Source of the DNA: Pseudooceanicola pacificus
GTDB taxonomy: Bacteria; Pseudomonadota; Alphaproteobacteria; Rhodobacterales; Rhodobacteraceae
Assembly (NCBI RefSeq): GCF_009789075.1
Contig: NZ_WNXQ01000003.1
Coordinates: 434,001 to 498,000, forward strand
DNA length: 64,000 nt
Direction of reading: 5' to 3'
Within the stretch, counting starts at the first letter, position 1. Every line of letters starts with the position of its first letter. Positions 59,888-64,000 of the stretch are shown here, piece after piece. The position numbers were made by a program, and so were the translations under genes. Under the pieces are notes generated by a model. It saw only the letters and a list, made by a program, of their open reading frames with translations. It was not told the origin of the DNA and did not search any database.

Positions 59888-60736
59888 ATGACACACAGCA
59901 GCACACGCTCGGTCGGCGGGATCGAGGTCATCGCCCTGCGGGACGGGGCCATGACGGCGCCAAACGGGCTCTTTCCCCTGCATGACATGGACCGCGCCGT
60001 GGCGGCCGCGAAACAGGCGGGGGACGAGTATGACGGAACCTCGGTCACGGTGCCGGTCAATGCCTTTGCCATCCGCACCGGCGGGCGGGTGCTGCTGGTC
60101 GACGCCGGTGCCCCGGACGGCTATTCCGGGTCCACCGGCCATTTCGGCGAGGCCCTCGCGGGCGCAGGGATCGCGGCGGCTGAGGTCGACACGCTGGCGA
60201 TGACCCATCTGCATATCGACCATGTCGGGCAGCTGACGGGGCCGGACGGGGCCGCGCGGTTCCCCAATGCGGAACTGGTCTCGGGCGCCGGGGACTGGGC
60301 GCATTTCCATTCCGACGAGGTCTATGCCCGCGCCAACACCCGCGCGCGCGGCAGCATCGACGTCTCGCGCCGGATTCTGGCGCCCTATGCAGAGCGCCGC
60401 CGCGACGCGCAGGGCGAGACGCCTCTGGCGCCGGGCGTCACCATGATCCCGCTGCCGGGCCACACGCCGGGTCACAGCGGCATCCTGATCGAGGACGGAG
60501 GCGAGCAGCTGCTGATCTGGGGTGACATCATCCATTCCGAGACCTTCCAGCTGGCCGAACCGGACTGGAGCGTGCTGTTCGACATCGACCAGGACCAGGC
60601 GCGCGAGACCCGCAAGGCGCTGTTCGACCGGGCCGCGAGCGACCGGCTGATGATCACCGGGCCTCATGTCCGGTTTCCGGGTTTTGCCCGGGTGGAGCGC
60701 ATGACCCGGGGCTACAGGCTGGTGCACGAGGGCTGA
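59888..60736 (+). CDS. MBL-fold hydrolase (lactonase-like)
   Basis: A 282-residue soluble metallo-beta-lactamase-fold protein with ATG 59888 after GCGGAGGACACGTC. Metal motif [17 protein letters not shown] (about residues 110-126), then [16 protein letters not shown] and [12 protein letters not shown]. Similar in layout to AHL-lactonase/ methyl parathion hydrolase-type enzymes. Substrate not known. Confidence 0.87.
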   Translation: MTHSSTRSVGGIEVIALRDGAMTAPNGLFPLHDMDRAVAAAKQAGDEYDGTSVTVPVNAFAIRTGGRVLLVDAGAPDGYSGSTGHFGEALAGAGIAAAEVDTLAMTHLHIDHVGQLTGPDGAARFPNAELVSGAGDWAHFHSDEVYARANTRARGSIDVSRRILAPYAERRRDAQGETPLAPGVTMIPLPGHTPGHSGILIEDGGEQLLIWGDIIHSETFQLAEPDWSVLFDIDQDQARETRKALFDRAASDRLMITGPHVRFPGFARVERMTRGYRLVHEG

Positions 60737-60816
60737 TCGGCGCGCGGGCCCGGGCAGGGCGTGGACTCCGGACGCGTCCTGCACTATCGGAGGCGCGATA
60801 CCACCGGAGGCGGGCG

Positions 60817-61875
60817 ATGAGCGGGACAGACGGCACCAGCGGCAAGAACGGGATCACCTATGCGGATGCGGGCGTCGATATCGACGCGGGCAATGCGCTT
60901 GTCGACCGGATCAAGCCGGCGGCGAAACGCACCGCGCGCCCCGGCACCATGTCGGGCCTGGGCGGGTTTGGCGCGCTCTTCGACCTGAAGGCGGCAGGCT
61001 ACAGCGACCCGGTGCTGGTCGCGGCCACCGATGGGGTGGGCACCAAGCTGCGCATCGCCATCGACACCGGGCTGGTGGACGGCGTGGGCATCGACCTTGT
61101 CGCCATGTGCGTGAACGACCTGGTGTGCCAGGGGGCCGAGCCGCTGTTCTTTCTCGACTATTTCGCCACCGGCAAGCTGTCGGTCGACAGCGCGGCGCGG
61201 GTGATCGAAGGCATCGCCGAGGGCTGCGCGCGGTCCGGCTGCGCCCTGATCGGCGGCGAGACGGCCGAGATGCCGGGCATGTATCCGGCGGGCGATTTCG
61301 ACCTGGCGGGCTTTGCCGTCGGCGCGATGGAGCGCGGCAGCGAATTGCCCGCCGGTGTGGCCGAGGGCGACGTGCTTCTGGGCCTGGCCAGCGACGGGGT
61401 GCATTCCAACGGCTATTCGCTGGTCCGCCGGCTGGTCGAGGTCTCGGGCCTGGGCTGGGACGCGGCCTGCCCCTGGGGCGAGGGCACGCTGGGCGAGGCG
61501 CTGCTGACGCCCACCCGGCTTTACGTCACCTCGGCCCTGGCGGCGGTGCGGGCGGGGGGCGTGCATGCGCTGGCCCATATCACCGGCGGCGGGCTGACCG
61601 AGAACCTGCCCCGCGTGATCGAGGGCTTTGGCGCCGAGATCGACCTGGGCGCCTGGTCGCTGCCCCCGGTCTTCCGCTGGATGCAGCGCACCGGGGGAAC
61701 CGACCTGTCGGATTTCCTCAAGACCTTCAACTGCGGCATCGGCATGGTCGCCGTGGTCGACCCGGCCCGCGCCGATGCGCTGGCCGAGGTGCTGCAGGCC
61801 GGGGGCGAGACGGTCTATCGCCTGGGCCATGTGACCGCCGGATCGGGCGTGCGCTACACCGGCACCCCGGCATGA
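60817..61875 (+). CDS. purM: Phosphoribosylformylglycinamidine cyclo-ligase PurM
   Basis: A 352-residue AIR synthetase (purine biosynthesis, FGAM to AIR). Family motifs: [20 protein letters not shown] at the N-terminus, [45 protein letters not shown] and [16 protein letters not shown] after CCGGAGGCGGGCG. The stop overlaps the purN start (ATGA). Confidence 0.97.
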   Translation: MSGTDGTSGKNGITYADAGVDIDAGNALVDRIKPAAKRTARPGTMSGLGGFGALFDLKAAGYSDPVLVAATDGVGTKLRIAIDTGLVDGVGIDLVAMCVNDLVCQGAEPLFFLDYFATGKLSVDSAARVIEGIAEGCARSGCALIGGETAEMPGMYPAGDFDLAGFAVGAMERGSELPAGVAEGDVLLGLASDGVHSNGYSLVRRLVEVSGLGWDAACPWGEGTLGEALLTPTRLYVTSALAAVRAGGVHALAHITGGGLTENLPRVIEGFGAEIDLGAWSLPPVFRWMQRTGGTDLSDFLKTFNCGIGMVAVVDPARADALAEVLQAGGETVYRLGHVTAGSGVRYTGTPA

Positions 61876-62465
61876 GCCTGCGGGTCGCGATCCTGCTGTC
61901 CGGCGGCGGGTCGAACATGGTCAAGCTGGTCGAGAGCATGACCGGCGATCATCCCGCCCGCCCGGTGCTGGTGATGTCGAACGACCCCGCCGCGGGCGGG
62001 CTGGACCGGGCCCGCGCCCTGGGCGTGCCGGTGGCGGCGGTGGATCACAAGCCCTTTCGCGGCGACCGCCCGGCCTTCGAAGAGGCGCTGAACGGGCCGC
62101 TGGCCGAGGCCGCGCCGGACATCGTCTGCCTGGCCGGGTTCATGCGGGTGCTGACGGCGGGCTTCGTCTCGCGCTGGCAGGGGCGCATGCTGAACATCCA
62201 CCCCTCGCTGCTGCCCAAGTACCGCGGCCTGCACACCCATGCCCGCGCCATCGAAGCCGGCGAGACCGAGGCAGGCTGCACCGTGCACGAGGTCACCCCG
62301 GAGCTGGACGAGGGCCCGATCCTGGGACAGGCCCGCGTGCCCGTGCTGGCGGGCGACACGCCCGACGTGCTCGCCGCGCGTGTGCTGGCGCGCGAACACG
62401 AACTTTATCCGGCGGTGCTGGAGCGTTTTGCGCGCGGAAATCGCGCGCCACTGCATCTGCCCTAA
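61872..62465 (+). CDS. purN: Phosphoribosylglycinamide formyltransferase PurN
   Basis: A 197-residue GAR transformylase using 10-formyl-THF. Motifs: [13 protein letters not shown] at the phosphate site, [18 protein letters not shown] with the catalytic Asn/His, and [13 protein letters not shown] with the catalytic Asp. Coupled to purM by ATGA. A stem-loop overlaps its stop. Confidence 0.97.
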   Translation: MSLRVAILLSGGGSNMVKLVESMTGDHPARPVLVMSNDPAAGGLDRARALGVPVAAVDHKPFRGDRPAFEEALNGPLAEAAPDIVCLAGFMRVLTAGFVSRWQGRMLNIHPSLLPKYRGLHTHARAIEAGETEAGCTVHEVTPELDEGPILGQARVPVLAGDTPDVLAARVLAREHELYPAVLERFARGNRAPLHLP

Positions 62466-62483
62466 AAACTTCCCCTAGGGCAG
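62457..62483 (+). terminator. Stem-loop overlapping the purN stop
   Basis: 8-bp stem CTGCCCTA/TAGGGCAG with an 11-nt loop; the TAA stop lies within it. It is followed by CTTTGCATTCTG rather than a clean T run. It probably separates purMN from rnd. Confidence 0.45.
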
Positions 62484-62558
62484 CTTTGCATTCTGCGGGG
62501 ATTGAACTATACCCCCGTCCACCCCGTGTCCCAATAAATGATCCGAAAAACGGCGCGC

Positions 62559-63716
62559 ATGCAGACCATAACCACCACCGAAGCCCTGGCCGAGTTCTGT
62601 TCCAAGGCCGCCGAATTCGATTATGTCACGGTGGATACCGAATTCCTGAGGGAACGGACCTATTACTCGCAGCTCTGCCTTGTGCAGCTGGCGATGCCGG
62701 GGGATGACGACAGCTCTGCCGTGCTGGTCGATCCGCTGGCCGAAGGCATATCGCTGGAACCGCTCTACACGCTGTTTCGCGACACCTCGGTGGTCAAGGT
62801 CTTTCACGCGGCGCGCCAGGATCTGGAAATCTTTCAGGTCGATGCCGGGCTGATCCCCGAACCGCTGTTCGACACCCAGGTTGCCGCGATGGTCTGCGGC
62901 TTTGGCGAGCAGGTGGGATACGAGACGCTGGTCAAGAAGATCGCGCGCCACCAGCTCGACAAATCCTCGCGCTTCACCGACTGGTCGCGCCGCCCGCTGA
63001 CCGATGCGCAAAAGACCTATGCCATCGCCGATGTGACCCATCTGCGGGTGATCTACGAATATCTCTCGCGCGAGCTGAAGAAGGCGGACCGCGAGAAATG
63101 GGTGGCTGAGGAGATGCGCATCCTCACCAATCCCGAAACCTATATCGTGCGCCCCGAGGATGCCTGGCAACGGGTGCGCACGCGCACCTCGTCGGGCCGC
63201 TTCCTTGCGGTGCTGCGCGAACTGGCCCGGTTCCGCGAGGCCTATGCGCAAGAGCGCAACGTGCCGCGCAGCCGGGTGTTCAAGGACGACGCGCTGGTCG
63301 AGCTTGCCTCGACCAAGCCGCAGTCGATGAACGATCTGGGCCGCTCGCGCCTGCTGCTGCGCGAGGCGCGCAAGGGCGACATCGCCGAGGGGATCCTGTC
63401 GGCGGTGAAGACCGGCGTGGAGTGCCCCACCGAAGATCTGCCCAAGGTCGACACCAGCCGCGAGAAGATGCAGGTGAACCCGGCCCTGGCCGATCTGCTG
63501 CGCGTGCTGCTCAAGGCCAAGAGCGAGGCGGCGGGCGTGGCCTCGCGCCTGATCGCCCCGACCTCTGATCTCGACGCGATCGCGGCGGGCATGCGCGACC
63601 TGCCGGCCCTGTCGGGCTGGCGGCTGGACGTCTTCGGGCGCGATGCGCTCAGGCTCTGCGAGGGCAAGATCGGCCTGGCCGCCAGGGGCGCCCAGGTCGA
63701 GGTCATCGAACTCTGA
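62559..63716 (+). CDS. rnd: Ribonuclease D
   Basis: A 385-residue 3'-5' exoribonuclease for tRNA maturation. The DEDDy exonuclease motifs are VTVDTEFLRERTYYSQLCLV, VFHAARQDLEIFQVD and YAIADVTHLR. The first HRDC domain follows at about residue 205. Start at MQTITTTEALAEF (62559); ATG 62538 is an in-frame alternative. Confidence 0.95.
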   Translation: MQTITTTEALAEFCSKAAEFDYVTVDTEFLRERTYYSQLCLVQLAMPGDDDSSAVLVDPLAEGISLEPLYTLFRDTSVVKVFHAARQDLEIFQVDAGLIPEPLFDTQVAAMVCGFGEQVGYETLVKKIARHQLDKSSRFTDWSRRPLTDAQKTYAIADVTHLRVIYEYLSRELKKADREKWVAEEMRILTNPETYIVRPEDAWQRVRTRTSSGRFLAVLRELARFREAYAQERNVPRSRVFKDDALVELASTKPQSMNDLGRSRLLLREARKGDIAEGILSAVKTGVECPTEDLPKVDTSREKMQVNPALADLLRVLLKAKSEAAGVASRLIAPTSDLDAIAAGMRDLPALSGWRLDVFGRDALRLCEGKIGLAARGAQVEVIEL

Positions 63717-63733
63717 TACCTGCGGCCCGCTGC

Positions 63734-63815
63734 CGGGCCGGTTCAGCCGGGCCGGTTCTGTCGGGCCAGTACAGCCGGACCAGTGCAGCCGGACCGTTTT
63801 GCGGACCGGTTCAGA
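63734..63815. repeat. 14-bp imperfect tandem repeat array
   Basis: Four contiguous 14-bp units begin at 63734, 63748, 63762 and 63776 (CGGGCCGGTTCAGC, CGGGCCGGTTCTGT, CGGGCCAGTACAGC, CGGACCAGTGCAGC). A shortened 12-bp unit (63790-63801) and one more 14-bp unit (63802-63815) follow. It lies between the rnd stop and the next, convergent gene. It looks like slippage-generated; no known element matched. Confidence 0.75.
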
Positions 63816-63833
63816 CCGGACTGCGCAGTCCGG
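63816..63833. terminator. 18-bp perfect palindrome after repeat array
   Basis: CCGGACTGCGCAGTCCGG directly continues the array. It sits between two converging genes (rnd stop 63716, minus-strand stop 63849), so it is a possible bidirectional terminator, though without T tracts. Confidence 0.45.
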
Positions 63834-63848
63834 CGGGCAAGGTGCGGC

Positions 63849-63999
63849 TCAGCGCCGGGTGGTCATGCTGTTGCGGGCGCCCGAGACGCGGACCGTGCGG
63901 ACCTGTGCCAGCGTCTGATCGTTCACGAACCGGGCGGCGGTGATCCGGCGCGAGGCCTCGGTGCCGACCGCGGCGCGTTCGGGCAGCTGGGCCATCAGC
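63849..63999 (-). CDS. 3' end of an unidentified minus-strand gene
   Basis: The minus frame is open from the window edge to TGA at 63851-63849, about 49 codons, ending RFVNDQTLAQVRTVRVSGAR then NSMTTRR. The start lies beyond the window. Codon usage matches neighbours. Family not recognised from this fragment. Confidence 0.55.
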   Translation of the reverse strand, partial: LMAQLPERAAVGTEASRRITAARFVNDQTLAQVRTVRVSGARNSMTTRR

Positions 64000-64000
64000 G

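Noticed and set aside
63734..63815. Considered as a CRISPR array
   Set aside because: Units are 14 bp and contiguous, without unique spacers or cas genes.

Overview
This 64 kb window comes from a GC-rich alphaproteobacterium. Gene content points to the Rhodobacteraceae (Rhodobacterales): a ScfR-type short-chain fatty acyl regulator, a GapR/DUF2312 protein, TRAP transporters and long runs of G/C-ending codons. Genus cannot be fixed from the sequence alone.

Layout. (1) 1-13.2 kb is an acetate or short-chain acid module. Acetyl-CoA synthetase (acs, 3' end outside the window) lies at the end of a minus-strand operon behind a Liv-type ABC transporter (binding protein, livH, livM, livG, livF). It is divergent from a ScfR-family regulator, which is followed by a single-domain response regulator, a small membrane protein, a sodium-symporter/histidine-kinase fusion (CbrA/CrbS-like) and a FliM/FliN-like SpoA protein. 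(2) 13.4-15.7 kb is a sulfide/persulfide operon (Blh-type persulfide dioxygenase, two YeeE/YedE membrane proteins, a TIGR01244 phosphatase/sulfurtransferase). (3) 15.9-22.0 kb holds housekeeping and conserved genes: a degenerate FadB-like protein, gapR, a Fbp-type iron ABC permease. (4) 22.07-26.19 kb is a decayed prophage or island next to tRNA-Thr: endolysin fragment, frameshifted lysis gene, HicAB, micro-proteins, an XRE-like regulator and a dead integrase C-terminus. (5) 26.2-40.7 kb is metabolic: an MDR oxidoreductase/AraC pair; an IclR-controlled operon (citrate-synthase-like lyase, aldehyde dehydrogenase, CoA-transferase III, tricarballylate-dehydrogenase-like flavoprotein, TRAP DctPQM); DUF2165, MFS and an ECF41 sigma factor.

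(6) 41,406-57,250 is the most striking part: an integrative island bounded by a perfect 49-bp direct repeat of the 3' part of tRNA-Asn(GTT). It carries a P4-type integrase, an AlpA/excisionase-like protein, a winged-helix protein, a GIY-YIG-like protein, a RarA-C-terminus-like protein overlapping a second tyrosine recombinase, and a defence operon. In the operon hsdR, hsdM, hsdS and a Shedu-type (DUF4263) nuclease are all joined by 4-bp ATGA overlaps, followed 22 bp later by an AlbA_2/Schlafen-like ATP-binding protein. (7) 57.2-64 kb returns to core genome: tRNA-Asn, MBL hydrolase, EnvZ-like kinase, tRNA-Ile2, second MBL hydrolase, purMN, rnd, and a 14-bp tandem repeat tract before a partial gene.

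The best candidates for an undescribed system are the type I R-M/Shedu/AlbA_2 operon with its accessory recombinase pair, and the tricarboxylate-type catabolic operon. All calls come from reading the sequence; no database search was run.
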